A stretch of 64,000 nt of DNA from Candidatus Burkholderia humilis (GTDB taxonomy: Bacteria > Pseudomonadota > Gammaproteobacteria > Burkholderiales > Burkholderiaceae): contig LFMX01000017.1 in NCBI GenBank assembly GCA_001184405.1, positions 1 through 64,000 on the forward strand, read 5' to 3'. The notes beneath the pieces were generated by a model. That model saw nothing but the letters and a program-made list of their open reading frames with translations. It was not told the DNA's origin and did not search any database. Every line of letters begins with the position of its first letter. Position 1 is the stretch's first letter. Both the position numbers and the translations under genes were made by a program. Of the stretch, positions 20,899 through 31,183 are shown piece after piece.

Positions 20899-21119
20899 GT
20901 TTTCGCATCAGGCATCAAAACAGTGCCTACATGCCGCTTAGCGCGAAGGACGCATGGGTGCACACAGCATTTCTTAGGGATAAACCTTAGAGCTAAATTG
21001 GTGCAATGCTCCATTAAATTGCATCGATGCACTGCTAAAGCGCCAATACTTTCATAGGCGAGAGCAACGCTTGCAAGCTGCGCAGCGTATGCTGAATGTT
21101 CGACCCTAAGGGGCGCGCC

Positions 21120-21777
21120 ATGAATTCAGCATTCGAAAATCGCCGCGAAGCGGGCTTAGAACTCGCGGCGCATCTAAAGGAATATGCGGGCCGCGATGAC
21201 ATGAGCGTGCTTGCGTTGCCGCGTGGCGGCGTGCCTGTGGCGTTCGAGGTTGCGCAGGCGTTGAACGCGCCGCTCGATGTGCTCGTCGTGCGCAAGCTCG
21301 GTATGCCGACGCAGCCTGAACTTGCGATGGGCGCCATCGCTTCCGGCGATGCCTTCTATCTCGATCAACGCATCGTCGACTATGCGGATGTGTCGAAGAC
21401 CACGCTCGATGATGTGATCGCTCGCGAGCGGACCGAACTCGAACGGCGTAAACGGCTTTATCGCGGCTCGTAAGCGTCGCTGGATGTGCACGATCGCGTG
21501 GCCATCATCGTCGATGACGGCATAGCGACCGGCGCAACGCTACGCGGCGCCGCGATGTCCCTGCGCAATGCGCACCCGCACGCATCGTCGCGGCCCTGCC
21601 GGTTGCGCCGCTGGATTCAGAAGGCACATGCAAGATGTCGTCGATGAATTCGTGTGCATGATGCGCCCGCATCACTATTTCGGCGTCGGGCAGTTTTACA
21701 TCGACTTCACGCAAACGAGCGATGAAGAAGTCCGCGCGTTGCTCAACGCGTCCAGGGCACATCGCTCGGCTTCTTAG
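21120..21777 (+). pseudogene. predicted phosphoribosyltransferase, disrupted
   Basis: Begins with ENRREAGLELAAHLKEY, LALPRGGVPVAFEVA and VLVVRKLGMPTQPELAMGA, typical of the large family of standalone PRTase-like proteins of unknown substrate. An in-frame TAA at 21471-21473 interrupts before SLDVHDRVAIIVDDGIATGAT, which is the PRPP-binding loop. At least one more frameshift near 21570-21610 separates VAALPVAP from the tail VCMMRPHHYFGVGQFYIDF. The C-terminal end overlaps the convergent mdeB-like gene by 35 bases. Confidence 0.72.
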
Positions 21778-23865
21778 CGCAGCCGTATTTGTCGAGCGCG
21801 GCCTTGAACACCGCGCGCTCAATAAGCCCCTCATCCGCGAGCGATTTAAGCGCAGCCAGCACGATCGCCACCCGATCCACTTCGAAGAACGCACGCAAAG
21901 CCTGACGCGTATCGCTGCGGCCGAAGCCATCGGTGCCGAGCGTGATATAGCGGCGCGGCACATAGGCGCGAATCAATTCGGGCACGGCGCGCACGTAATC
22001 GCTTGCGGCAATGAGCGGTCCTTGCGATGCATTGAGCGCTCGCGTGACAAAAGGCGTCGCGACATCGTCGTCGCCATTGCGTGCGAGACGTTCGCATGCC
22101 GCGCCATCGCGATGCAGATCCGTATAGCTCGTCACGCTCCATACGGCGGCGTCGATATTCCAGTCTTCCTTGAGCATGCCGCGAGCGGCAATGGCTTCGT
22201 TGAGGATTGCACCTGAGCCAAGCAATTGCACTTGCGTGCCTTCGTACACGTTGTGGATGCCGCGCAAAATGCCTTCACGTGTCGATGCATCGAGCGCACC
22301 ATTCGGCGCTGAAGGCTGCGCATAATTTTCATTGCCGACGGTGACGTAATAGAACACGTCGTTCTGACGCACCATCATGTCCTGCATGCCTTCATCGACG
22401 ATGGCCGCCACTTCATAAGCGAAGGCGGGATCATACGCGCGGCAGTTCGGTATCGTCGATGCGGTCAGATGGCTCGTGCCATCCTGATGCTGCAAGCCTT
22501 CCCCGCTGAGCGTCGTGCGCCCCGCCGTCGCGCCGATCAGAAAGCCGCGCGAGCACTGATCCGCAGCCGCAAAAATCAGATCACCGATGCGCTGAAAGCC
22601 GAACATCGAGTAATAGATATAGAACGGCAGCATCGGCAAATCATGCACGCTATACGATGTCGCCGCCGCAATCGACGATGAAATCGCGCCCGCTTCCGAA
22701 ATGCCTTCTTCAAGAATCTGGCCGCGCGTGTCCTCGCCGTAATAGAGCATCGAGCCCATGTCTTCCGGCTCATATAATTGGCCAAGCGGCGGATAAATAC
22801 CGACTTGCCTGAAGAGATTCGCCATGCCGAAGGTGCGCGCTTCGTCCGCCACGACAGGCACGATGCGCTTGCCGAGTTGCGCGTCCTTCAGCAGATTGCC
22901 GAGCATGCGCACGAAGGCCATCGTGGTGGACATTTCTTTGCCGTGCGTATCGAGCGCGAATTGAGCCCATGTATCGAGCGCGGGCGGCGTCAATGTTTGC
23001 GATGCACGCGCGCGGCGACGCGGCAAATAACCGCCTAAAGCCTTGCGACGCTTATGCAGATAACGCATTTCCGGCGCGCTCTCCGAGGGCTTGAAGAACT
23101 TCACTTGCTCGACATCTTCATCCGATAACGGCAAGCGAAAACAATCGCGAAATGCCTTGAGATCATCGAGATCGAGCTTCTTTTGCTGATGCGTCGTCAT
23201 GCGGCCCTGCCCCGCCGTGCCCATGCCAAAGCCCTTCATGGTGTTGGCGAGAATCACGGTCGGCTGGTTCTTGTGCGCAAGCGCTTTCGCATACGCTGCA
23301 TGCAGCTTCTTTACATCATGACCGCCGCGACGCAAGCGATCGATATCTTCATCCGACAAATGCGCGGCTAATGCAGCCAGTTCCGCGTTCTGACCAAAGA
23401 AACGTTCGTGGTTATAGCGTCCGTCATTGGCGGAGAACGTTTGGAATTGTCCATCGACGGTATGCACGAATGCGCGCAACAAGGCGCCCGTGCGATCGCG
23501 TGCAAAGAGCGCATCCCAATCCGAACCCCACAGCACCTTGATCACATTCCATCCTGCGCCGGTGAACATGGCTTCGAGTTCATCCACGATACGTCCGTTA
23601 CTGCGCACCGGGCCATCCAGCCGTTGCAGATTGCAGTTGATGACGAATACGAGATTGTCGAGCTGCGCGCCCGCGCAGATTCGACGCCCACGGTGCGCGC
23701 ATGCTCCGCCAGCCGGTCGAACAGATACTGCGTGCGCTCCTTGCCGACATGCGCGACAACTGCATCGAGCGCCTCGATCCATTCGGCGGTTTCGGCGGGA
23801 TCGGTATCTTCCCGGCCTTTGGCGATGGAAAGCAGTTGAGTGGTTCCGCTCGACAAATCGGTCAT
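21743..23865 (-). pseudogene. homodimeric 2-oxo acid dehydrogenase E1 (MdeB/AceE-like), large internal deletion
   Basis: The thiamine-diphosphate E1 family (AceE and the methionine-catabolism enzyme MdeB) is about 890 residues; here about 705 codons remain. After QYLFDRLAEHARTVGVESA the sequence jumps near 23660-23690 directly to LDNLVFVINCNLQRLDGPV. By family knowledge that skips about 160-180 codons, including the GDGE-type motif that binds ThDP and magnesium. The frame also changes at the junction. The rest to KPSDVPWTR is continuous, including GTAGQGRMTTHQQKK and LSGEGLQHQDGTSH. An adjacent divergent Lrp-type regulator suggests MdeB rather than the housekeeping AceE. AGGAG precedes the start at 23865. 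Confidence 0.85.
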
Positions 23866-24004
23866 GGCGCGACTCCTGTTGGATGCTGGCGATGGTTCAA
23901 GCTTATCCAGTGTCGCGCAGAATGTGCGTCTCATTTGGCTGGCATCGCGCGATTCTTTAGTGTATTTTTTCTGCTAAAGCGCCTTAAATCGGAATGGCTC
24001 GACT

Positions 24005-24532
24005 ATGACAAGCACAAAGCAGCGTCTTGACCGTATCGATATCGGCATCTTGAATCAGCTTCAGCAGAATGCGCGCATCACCAATTCGGAGTTTGCGCGC
24101 GCCGTCAACCTTTCGCCGACGCCTTGCTTCAATCGCGTGCGCGCCTTAGAAAAGGCGGGATTGTTCAAGCAGCACGTGACCTTGCTCAACCCGGAAACGC
24201 TTGGGCTTAGCATCAACGTGTTCATCCAGGTGAGTCTGGAAAAACAGGTCAAAGACGCGCTCGCGCGCTTCGAACAAGCCATCAGCGAACGGCCCGAAGT
24301 GATGGAGTGCTATCTCATGACGGGCGATGCCGACTATCTCTTGCGCGTCGTGCTGCCCGATATTGCCGCGCTCGAGCGCTTTATTCTCGAGCGTCTGACC
24401 AAGCTGCCCGGCGTGGCGAACATCCGCTCTAGCTTTGCGCTCAAGCAAGTGCGCTATAAGACCGCGCTGCCTCTGCCCGCCGCCGATCTCACACTGCACG
24501 ATGCCGAAGACGATCAGGCCGAATGGACATGA
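24005..24532 (+). CDS. Lrp/AsnC-family transcriptional regulator
   Basis: Intact 175-residue regulator. The N-terminal helix-turn-helix is [20 protein letters not shown] followed by [19 protein letters not shown]; the C-terminal RAM effector domain contains [20 protein letters not shown]. Divergence from the mdeB-like gene across 139 bases mirrors the mdeR-mdeB layout, so it probably controlled that gene in response to an amino acid. With its presumed target broken, its remaining role is unclear. It is longer than typical Lrp proteins by an acidic tail. Confidence 0.88.
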   Translation: MTSTKQRLDRIDIGILNQLQQNARITNSEFARAVNLSPTPCFNRVRALEKAGLFKQHVTLLNPETLGLSINVFIQVSLEKQVKDALARFEQAISERPEVMECYLMTGDADYLLRVVLPDIAALERFILERLTKLPGVANIRSSFALKQVRYKTALPLPAADLTLHDAEDDQAEWT

Positions 24533-24648
24533 TTGTCTGACCAATACGGAAGATCGTTCCGATTTCGTGAGGCATTCGTGTAATTCTTGCAGTGCCGCTA
24601 TGCGTCGCCTATAACTCGTACGGCCCATGCTGAACGAGCGAAAAGAAC

Positions 24649-25557
24649 ATGAACCCCGATACCGTCCGTGTTTTCATCATGACGCGTGGCGTCGACTTCG
24701 CGATCATGGTCATCGACGCGATTGCGTTGTGGATCGTGGGACGCTGGCTCATCAATCTCGTGGTCAGCGCCATGCGCAGGCTGTTGTCGCGCAACGATCG
24801 CGTCGATCCGACGCTCGCGAAGTATCTCGGCTCCATCGTCGGCGTCATTCTCAATCTGCTGCTCGTCCTCGCCATACTGCAGATTTTCGGCGTGCAAACG
24901 ACGTCGTTCGCCGCGCTGCTCGCCGGTCTTGGCCTGGCGATCGGCACGGCATGGGGCGGCCTGCTTGCGCATTTTGCAGCGGGCGTCTTCATGCAGTTGT
25001 GGCCGTTCAAGGTCGGCGACTTCGTGACGGCGAGCGGCGTGACAGGTACGGTCACCGAACTCGGGCTGTTCGGCACGACCATCACCACGCCGGACAATGT
25101 CGCGGCCATCATCGGCAACAACAAGATTTTTTCCGACACGATCTGGAATTTCAGCTTGCTGCCGCATCGGCGCGTGGAGCTCACGGCGAAGATCGCGAAT
25201 GGCGTCGATGTGCTCGATGCCATCGCACGTCTCAAAGCTGCGGTCGCGCGCATTCCGAATGTCGCCGACACGCCAGCGCCGGATGTCGAAGTGCTGTCGT
25301 TCACGCCTGAAGGACCGCTGCTGTGCGTGCGGCCTTATACGGATACGAGCGATTACTGGCAGGTCTATTTCGATACCAATCGCGCGATCATCGAAACGTT
25401 CAGGGATGCGGGTTATCCAACGCCTGAAACGCCTGTGGTGCGCCGCGTCGCGCCCGATGCGCACATCAGCAAGTGCCGCCGCCGCAACTGCTGCGCGGTG
25501 ATCAGGCCACCTGAAAACGCATTTCACGCGCGGGCCAGCCGCTTAAACGCGAAGTGA
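24649..25557 (+). CDS. MscS-family mechanosensitive channel
   Basis: Small-conductance channel of the inner membrane that opens under osmotic downshock. Three N-terminal membrane segments end in the pore helix GLGLAIGTAWGGLLAHFAAG, followed by the beta domain FKVGDFVTASGVTGTVTELG and the C-terminal vestibule. It is intact to about residue 270 (TPVVRRVAPDAH). After that the frame runs RRRNCCAVIRPPENAF into the convergent LysR gene, whereas a neighbouring frame gives QQVPPPQLLRGDQAT and a TGA at 25512-25514. A one-base indel near 25465 at the very end is likely and may be harmless. Confidence 0.82.
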   Translation: MNPDTVRVFIMTRGVDFAIMVIDAIALWIVGRWLINLVVSAMRRLLSRNDRVDPTLAKYLGSIVGVILNLLLVLAILQIFGVQTTSFAALLAGLGLAIGTAWGGLLAHFAAGVFMQLWPFKVGDFVTASGVTGTVTELGLFGTTITTPDNVAAIIGNNKIFSDTIWNFSLLPHRRVELTAKIANGVDVLDAIARLKAAVARIPNVADTPAPDVEVLSFTPEGPLLCVRPYTDTSDYWQVYFDTNRAIIETFRDAGYPTPETPVVRRVAPDAHISKCRRRNCCAVIRPPENAFHARASRLNAK

Positions 25558-26466
25558 GGTGATCGATGAATGCGCGCAATCGCGGCGCTTCATGACGGTT
25601 CGGCGGCCACAGGATATGAAACGTGCCCTCGCTGTGCGTATGTGCGCCAAGCACCGTGCGCAGCAAGCCGCCTTCCATTGGGCCGCGCGCGATGTAATCC
25701 GGCACATAGGCAAGCCCTAAACCCGACACGCATGCGCTTAGCACGGCTTCCATATCGTTTAGTGTGAGCGAAGCGCGCGGCTCCACCGCGAACGTGTGGT
25801 CATCGACGGCAAAGCGCCACGGTTCCACACGGCCGCTTGCCGGCGCGCGATAACGAATGCACGCGTGACCTTCGAGATCGGCGGGCGTCGCGGGCTCGCC
25901 GTGTCTCGCGAAATACGCAGGCGAACCGACCACGACCGGCCCATATTGCGCGAGCGGTCTTGCGAGCAATTGCGAATCCGCAAGACGTCCCGTGCGAATC
26001 ACGGCGTCATAGTCTTCTTGCGTGACATCGACGAGACGATCGCTGAAATCGATATCCAGTTCGATATCCGGAAAACGCTGCCTGAATTCCGGCACGAGCG
26101 GCAACAAGAGCCGCGCGCGTGGCGATGCCGTCGAATGAAAGAGCTCGTTTTCTGCTTCTTCGAGATCGGCCAGAATGCGCTTGCAGCGCGCAAAAAACGC
26201 GCGCCTTCATGCGTCAGCCCGATACGCCGCGTCGTGCGATTAAGCAACTGCATGCCGAGCTTCGCCTCAAGGCGCATGACGCTTTTACCAACCGCCGAAG
26301 CCGATAGTCCAAGCGCGCGCCCCGCCGCCACGAAACTGCCCGTTTCCGCCGCGCGCACGAACGCGACCATGCCTGAGAGACTTTCGGTCGTCGGCGGACT
26401 GTTAGCGGCAATCGTCATAGGCGTCTCTTGTTCGGTCGTCGGCGGACTGTTAGCGGCAATCGTCAT
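25502..26466 (-). pseudogene. LysR-family transcriptional regulator, frameshifted
   Basis: The DNA-binding half reads VAFVRAAETGSFVAAGRALG, SASAVGKSVMRLE, LNRTTRRIGLTHEG; the effector half reads LLLPLVPEFRQRFPDIELD, YDAVIRTGRLADSQLLARPL and GLAYVPDYIARG to FQVA. The frame changes near 26175-26205, between the linker helix pieces. The start region is a perfect 48-bp tandem duplication giving two copies of MTIAANSPPTTE, each with its own ATG and the same upstream GAGACGCCT. Target genes are unknown. Confidence 0.8.
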
Positions 26467-26478
26467 AGGCGTCTCTTG
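26383..26478. repeat. perfect 48-bp tandem duplication at lysR start
   Basis: 26383-26430 and 26431-26478 are identical and adjacent. The unit contains the ribosome-binding region and start codon of the minus-strand LysR gene and adds 16 codons in frame. Confidence 0.95.
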
Positions 26479-26566
26479 TCAGATGATCCGGGCGCGAAAC
26501 AAATGCACCCGTTTCATGCAAGAACGTCTAAGACGCGCATTTATTCCCGCGTGCCGCTAAGAACCT

Positions 26567-27342
26567 TTAGCCATTTAATTCCTCATGCAGCGCCATGTAT
26601 TTCTGCGCGAGCTTGTGACGCGGCTCGAGATAGATGATCGGCCGCGCATGCTGGTGGCTCTCGCGAATCTTCACCGATAGCGACAGATGCGAATTCAGCA
26701 CCGGCAAATCTTCGCCGCGCAATTCATCGACGAGTTTTTGCGGCAGGCTCGCACGCGGCTGAAATTGATTGATAACGATGCCTTCCACGCTCAAATCCGG
26801 ATTGTGATCGTGAGGATTTCCTGCACGTTCTCGAGCACGGAATAAAGCGCACGACGCGAGAAGTCATCGCAATCGAAGGGAATCAGGCAGCACTCTACGG
26901 CAATAAGCGCCGAGCGCGTGAAGAAGTTGAGCTCGGGCGGCGTGTCGATATAAACGGCGTCGTAGTCGTCGAGCGTCTTGAGCGCATCGCGCAGCTTGTA
27001 AATCTTGTAGCGCGATTCCAGTTTGCCTTGCAGCGCGTCGAGGTCCGGATGCGACGGCACGATCTCCAGATTTTCAAACGGCGTCACATGAATAAAGGAC
27101 GCAAAATCCGGCTCGCGAAAGCTATAGCTCAGCGCGGATTCGAAAAAGGTCGCGAGATTGGGCTGCGCACCGCGTGCATCGGCACCAAGCAGATATTGAC
27201 TCGCGTTGCCTTGCGGATCGAGATCAATGACAAGCGTGCGCAATCCGCGCGACGCACTAATGGCAGCAAGATTGCAGACGATGGTGGACTTGCCCACGCC
27301 ACCCTTTTGATTGAAGACCACACAGCGCATCGGCGTTTTCAT
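26567..27342 (-). pseudogene. ParA-family ATPase, frameshifted
   Basis: A Walker-type partition ATPase of about 255 codons. The deviant Walker A VVFNQKGGVGKSTIVCNLA is near the N-terminus, followed by VIDLDPQGNASQYLLG and YDAVYIDTPPELNF. The frame is lost near 26800, after VLENVQEIL, and resumes as SVEGIVINQFQPRASLPQKL to MALHEELNG. No parB partner or parS-like site is visible, so it is an orphan ParA-like protein rather than a replicon partition locus. Start may be the ATG at 27340-27342 or MRCVV four codons later. Confidence 0.8.
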
Positions 27343-27475
27343 CCTCAGTTGTGAGCGGTCGTGTTTTTTACTGAGTTTGCTCTAAGAACCGTCATGATGA
27401 CGCGCGCATATGACTCAGCGCGCTTAAGGCACGAAATCTTATCGCATCAGAAAGCGCGCTTGATGGCTAAGCAAA

Positions 27476-27983
27476 TCAAGGAAACGCGCGAATGGTCGGG
27501 GCCGTGCCTTCCACATCCGCTTCGGGATGGTGACTCTTCACGAGCGTTTCGATTTCCTCCACGCGTCCTTTCGGGACATCCACCATCATGAGCAATTCGC
27601 CTGATTCGATGGCATGCTCGAAGCGTTTCAAGCGCACGTTCGGAATGCCTACGCCGATCATGGTCGCGGCCCATGCGCCGAAACCTATGCTCGCGAGCGT
27701 CATGCAGACCACCGCGCCGCCTGCGATCGTCAGGCCCGCAGGGGCGGAAAGGCCATCGGAGTCCCGCGAGCACGCCGGTTACGCCGCCCGCCGCCGTACC
27801 GCGTGCAAGCGCGGGCAGCAGGTCCGAGCGTTGCGTGAGGGTCGCCTGCGGCAAGTCTTCGAGCGGCTCATGCGCACGCGCGAGCACGTGGATATGACGC
27901 CATTCGATCCGCTTCAATAACAACTCGTCGATGATTCCTTTAGCGCTGGCTACATTCGGCAAAAGAAAATATAAACGTCTCAT
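27476..27983 (-). pseudogene. DUF1269-like small protein, frameshifted
   Basis: Begins MRRLYFLLPNVASAKGIIDE with GGAGAA upstream, continues HIHVLARAHEPLEDLPQ, and after a frame change near 27745 reads VVCMTLASIGFGAWAATMIG, LKRFEHAIESGELLMMVDVP, and ends PEADVEGTAPTIRAFP. The glycine-rich central hydrophobic stretch between two ferredoxin-like halves is typical of DUF1269-type proteins of unknown function, often stress-associated. About 169 codons in total. Confidence 0.65.
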
Positions 27984-28078
27984 GTCGTTCTCCTTCGTGG
28001 AGATCTTCATGCATTGACTATAGACGACATGAACGAACGCAGCTTTGGCCGCATCGTCGAACATTTTTTCTTGCGATC

Positions 28079-28975
28079 ATGAAAGCTCAACCGTCTTTAA
28101 GCGCAACGTTAAGCGCTCCATCTTGGCAACAAATTGCGGCTCAAACCGAAAGCGCGCTTGCATGCGGCGCGCTGCGTTCGTTCGATACCGTTCAAAGCGT
28201 GCTCGAAGACGGCGGTGTGCCATTTCTCGTGCGGCAAGCGGCGAATCTGGTGCTCAAGGAGCAGGCGGCGAAGCTCGCGGCAAAGTCGATGGCCGATGCA
28301 TCGTCCAAATGGCGCGATCCGTTTTCGCCTTGCGAGGAAGCGTTGCGCATCGGCGATATCGGCGAGCGGCACTTTCTGCTGCTCAATAAATTCAACGTGC
28401 TCAAGCATCATCTGCTGATCGTGACGACGGATTTCGAGCCGCAGGATTCTTTGTTTAGCGCCGGTGACTTTGCCGCGCTCTTTGCATGTCTTGGCGAATT
28501 CGACGGGCTAGGCTTTTATAACGGTGGAACGGTTGCGGGTTCGAGCCAGCCGCATAAGCATCTGCAAATGGTGCCGTTGCCGTTCGATGGCCGCGCATTG
28601 CCGATTGAACCGTTTATCTATTCGGCACAACGCAGTGGCATTTTTCGCGTGCCGCAGTTCGCCTTTGCGCACGCGGCCGCGCGTCTTTCCGATGCCTCGC
28701 AAAGCGCGCACGACACCTATCTCGCGCTGCTCGACGCAATCGGCATCGAACTGCTCGATGTCGCGGGCGTCATTCATCAGTCCGCACCGTATAACCTGCT
28801 CGTCACGCGACGCTGGATGCTGGCGGTGCCGCGCAGCGAATCGCATGTGGAAGGCGTGGCGGTCAACGCGCTCGGCTACGCAGGTTCGCTTTTCGTGCGT
28901 GACGATGCGCAACGGGGCATCGTCGAACGGCTCGGCCCGATGCGACTGCTTGCGCAGGCTTCAAAGCGCGGCTAG
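28079..28975 (+). CDS. ATP adenylyltransferase / Ap4A phosphorylase-like protein
   Basis: Intact 298-residue protein of the HIT superfamily branch that includes Apa1/Apa2 enzymes, which cleave diadenosine tetraphosphate with phosphate to ATP and ADP. Evidence: FNVLKHHLLIVTTDFEPQ (substrate-binding strand), FYNGGTVAGSSQPHKHLQMV near residue 145, where the His triad variant HKHLQ is catalytic, and a C-terminal domain with HQSAPYNLLVTRRWM. It would act in the cytoplasm on dinucleoside polyphosphates. It stands alone, with a hairpin before the next gene, and ends in TAG. Confidence 0.85.
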   Translation: MKAQPSLSATLSAPSWQQIAAQTESALACGALRSFDTVQSVLEDGGVPFLVRQAANLVLKEQAAKLAAKSMADASSKWRDPFSPCEEALRIGDIGERHFLLLNKFNVLKHHLLIVTTDFEPQDSLFSAGDFAALFACLGEFDGLGFYNGGTVAGSSQPHKHLQMVPLPFDGRALPIEPFIYSAQRSGIFRVPQFAFAHAAARLSDASQSAHDTYLALLDAIGIELLDVAGVIHQSAPYNLLVTRRWMLAVPRSESHVEGVAVNALGYAGSLFVRDDAQRGIVERLGPMRLLAQASKRG

Positions 28976-28992
28976 AGCACGCTTGAAACGCC

Positions 28993-29012
28993 AGCCCCTT
29001 GAAAAAGGGGCT
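28993..29012 (+). terminator. hairpin after Ap4A-phosphorylase-like gene
   Basis: AGCCCCTT at 28993-29000 and AAGGGGCT at 29005-29012 form a perfect eight-pair stem with a GAAA loop. There is no T tract after it, so it may be a weak terminator or an RNA-stability element. Confidence 0.35.
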
Positions 29013-29052
29013 AAAAGCCTGCATGTCGGCTCTCTATCATCCGGAGTCTATC

Positions 29053-30075
29053 ATGGGAAGCCGACCTCAATTTATCGACGATCTTGCGCGCGGTGCGCAA
29101 GACGCCGCCGCCTCTCAACCGCTTGACGATACCGCTCTGCTCGACGCGTATTCGCGCACGGTCATCGGCGCGCTCAAGCGTGTGCAGCAAGCGGTCGTTT
29201 TCATTTCCGTCGAACGCGAATTCGTCGATCCGCGCGGCGCGCGGCGGCCCGCGGGCGGCACCGGCTCGGGTTTTATCTTTACGCCGGACGGTTATCTGCT
29301 GACCAATAGTCACGTCGTGCATGGCGCAACGCGCATCACCGTGACGCTCGCCGATGGCGGGCGCTTTCATGCCGATCTCGTCGGCGATGATCCTGGCAGC
29401 GATCTCGCGGTGCTGCGCATCGGTTCGCCGGAGCCGTTGCGCATGTCGAACTCGGCAAGTCGGGCAACTTGCGCGTCGGGCAAATTGCGATCGCCGTCGG
29501 CAATCCGCTGGGCCTTGCGCAAACGGTGACGGCGGGCGTCGTGTCGGCGCTCGGCCGCACGCTGCGTTCGACATCGGGCCGCATGATTTACGACGCCATT
29601 CAGACCGATGCCGCGCTCAATCCCGGCAATTCGGGCGGACCGCTCATCAATTCGGCAGGGCAGGTCATCGGCGTAAATACGGCGATCATTTCGGGCGCAC
29701 AGGCCATTTCCTTTGCCACTGCAATCGATACGGCCAAGTGGGTCATCATGCAGATCTTTGCGCATGGCCGCGTGCGGCGCGCGTATATCGGCGGGCACGA
29801 CATCGCCTATCTCGCGGCGTGTGCAGCGCTTCTTTGGCTTAAAGAACGAAAGCGCCGTGCATGTGATGGAAATCGTCAAAGGCAGTCCGGTTGCGATCGG
29901 CGGATTGCGTACGGGCGATCGCATCGTTTCAGTCGATGAACTGAGCGTCGATAGCGTCGATGGCTTGCAGCGCACGCTGGATGCATCGCGTATCGACCGG
30001 CCGGTGAAGATCGCGGTGCTGCGCGGCGCGCAGAAGCTCGATCTCGATGTCACGCCTGTTGAGCAAACGGGTTAA
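29053..30075 (+). pseudogene. trypsin-like Do/DegQ-type serine protease with PDZ domain, frameshifted
   Basis: The catalytic triad is readable: His in [14 protein letters not shown], Asp in [13 protein letters not shown], Ser in [23 protein letters not shown] domain follows ([20 protein letters not shown], then [20 protein letters not shown]). There is no obvious signal peptide ([14 protein letters not shown]), so it may be a cytoplasmic HtrA-like form. Frameshifts near 29450 (between the Asp and Ser regions) and near 29820 (between protease and PDZ) break it. Length without lesions would be about 340 residues. Confidence 0.82.
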
Positions 30076-30324
30076 ACGTTTGGTCTCCTCGCTGCTCGTC
30101 ATCGCAAGTTGGCGAGGCGCGCGCAATGCAATGAAATCGCGCCGCAAGCCTTCGCTTGCGCGCGACGAACCGATTAGCACATCGATACGACGACGCCAGT
30201 AATCCGCCTGCATGACAGGACTGCGTGACAGCGCATCGGGCGCGCCGCGCACAATGCGCTCCAATTCCGTGATCACGCGGCTGATATGCGCGAGTTCACT
30301 CCGCGCGCGCTGATCGACGCTCAT
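29929..30324 (-). CDS. hypothetical protein
   Basis: The first 80 residues ([20 protein letters not shown], then [19 protein letters not shown]) look like a real small helical protein. Beyond about 30076 the frame runs antisense through the PDZ end of the protease gene, so the natural stop was probably lost by an indel and the true gene likely ends near 30080. Function unknown. Confidence 0.4.
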   Translation of the reverse strand: MSVDQRARSELAHISRVITELERIVRGAPDALSRSPVMQADYWRRRIDVLIGSSRASEGLRRDFIALRAPRQLAMTSSEETKRLTRLLNRRDIEIELLRAAQHRDLHRPVDTRCIQRALQAIDAIDAQFID

Positions 30325-30660
30325 CGCCTCGTCTCCCTTGTGCTTAAGCGAAATGCCTCCGTCTAAGGGCTAAACGCAACGCATGACTTTTTTATTCCTT
30401 GACAAGCAATGAAAACGTCAGGCCCGTGCTTTGCGCTAAAGGAATGTCCCGGTGACTATGTGCGCTAGCAGGCAGTGGACGCGACAGCAATGCGGCTTAA
30501 TGTCGGAAGAAAGCGCAGGCGCGGGACACGTTGATGAACGTGCTTGCCCTCGTCACGGGGAAAGTCCTGCCAAAAAGGATTGCCATGATCATGCACAAGA
30601 AAAATCAGACCGCACCACGGCGCGAAGCATTTCGCTGCTCAGGCCAGCAACTCGAAGCGA
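30325..30660. other. no supported gene
   Basis: Plus-strand open frames cross this stretch and continue to about 30930, but their composition is not convincingly protein-like. No repeat or RNA was recognised. Confidence 0.4.
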
Positions 30661-30834
30661 TCATGCGTTTCGCGATGGAACGCAAGCTCGAACAGCAAAC
30701 GCTGCAATTTGTCGTTGCGGAACCTTGCCTTCGAGCGCCACGACATCGCCATCGCTATAGCATGGGGCCGCCGATGCCGAACCTGCCACTACCGCACCCG
30801 CCAAGAGCACCCAAGCGCAGGCTTTCACCATCAT
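30661..30834 (-). pseudogene. truncated small secreted protein
   Basis: Reads MMVKACAWVLLAGAVVAGSA then ASAAPCYSDGDVVALEGKV: a clear Sec signal peptide followed by a Cys-containing motif reminiscent of DUF4431-type proteins. Similarity ends after EGKV and a TGA follows at codon 58, so only the N-terminus seems to survive. The family assignment is tentative. Confidence 0.38.
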
Positions 30835-31183
30835 TCGAACCTCGTGAGAAGCGCGCCTTGAGCGACCATGACAAGCGGCGCGCGAATTATCGGAAAGATG
30901 CTCAACAAGCTTTGGACAATTACTTTATGTGATTGCCGTTGGGGTCGCAACCCGGCGTTCGCGCACGACCTCCTCTAAGGAATGACCTTAGCTAAAGAAA
31001 CCACTATGCGGGGATGCGTGTTGCTTGAAATAAATATGAAGAATCGAGTAACGCACACGCCGTGCGCAACGCGGAGCTTACGTACTCAAGGCGTGGCGCG
31101 CTTTAGCGGCTAAACACGGCGAACCATGCGAACCATTCGTTTGCACGATGCGAGTAAAAACGCGCATCGATGGAGGGGCAACG
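30835..31183. other. no supported gene; short inverted repeat
   Basis: Contains CTAAGG-AATGA-CCTTAG at 30975-30991 and moderately AT-rich sequence upstream of the next gene. Nothing else was recognised. Confidence 0.4.

Noticed and set aside
26567..27342. ParA-like gene as a replicon partition locus or origin
   Set aside because: No parB, parS-like repeats, repA or DnaA-box cluster nearby; treated as an orphan ParA-like pseudogene.
30531..30932. 133-codon plus-strand open frame
   Set aside because: Low-complexity Arg/Pro-rich second half overlaps a better-supported signal-peptide-bearing remnant on the minus strand.
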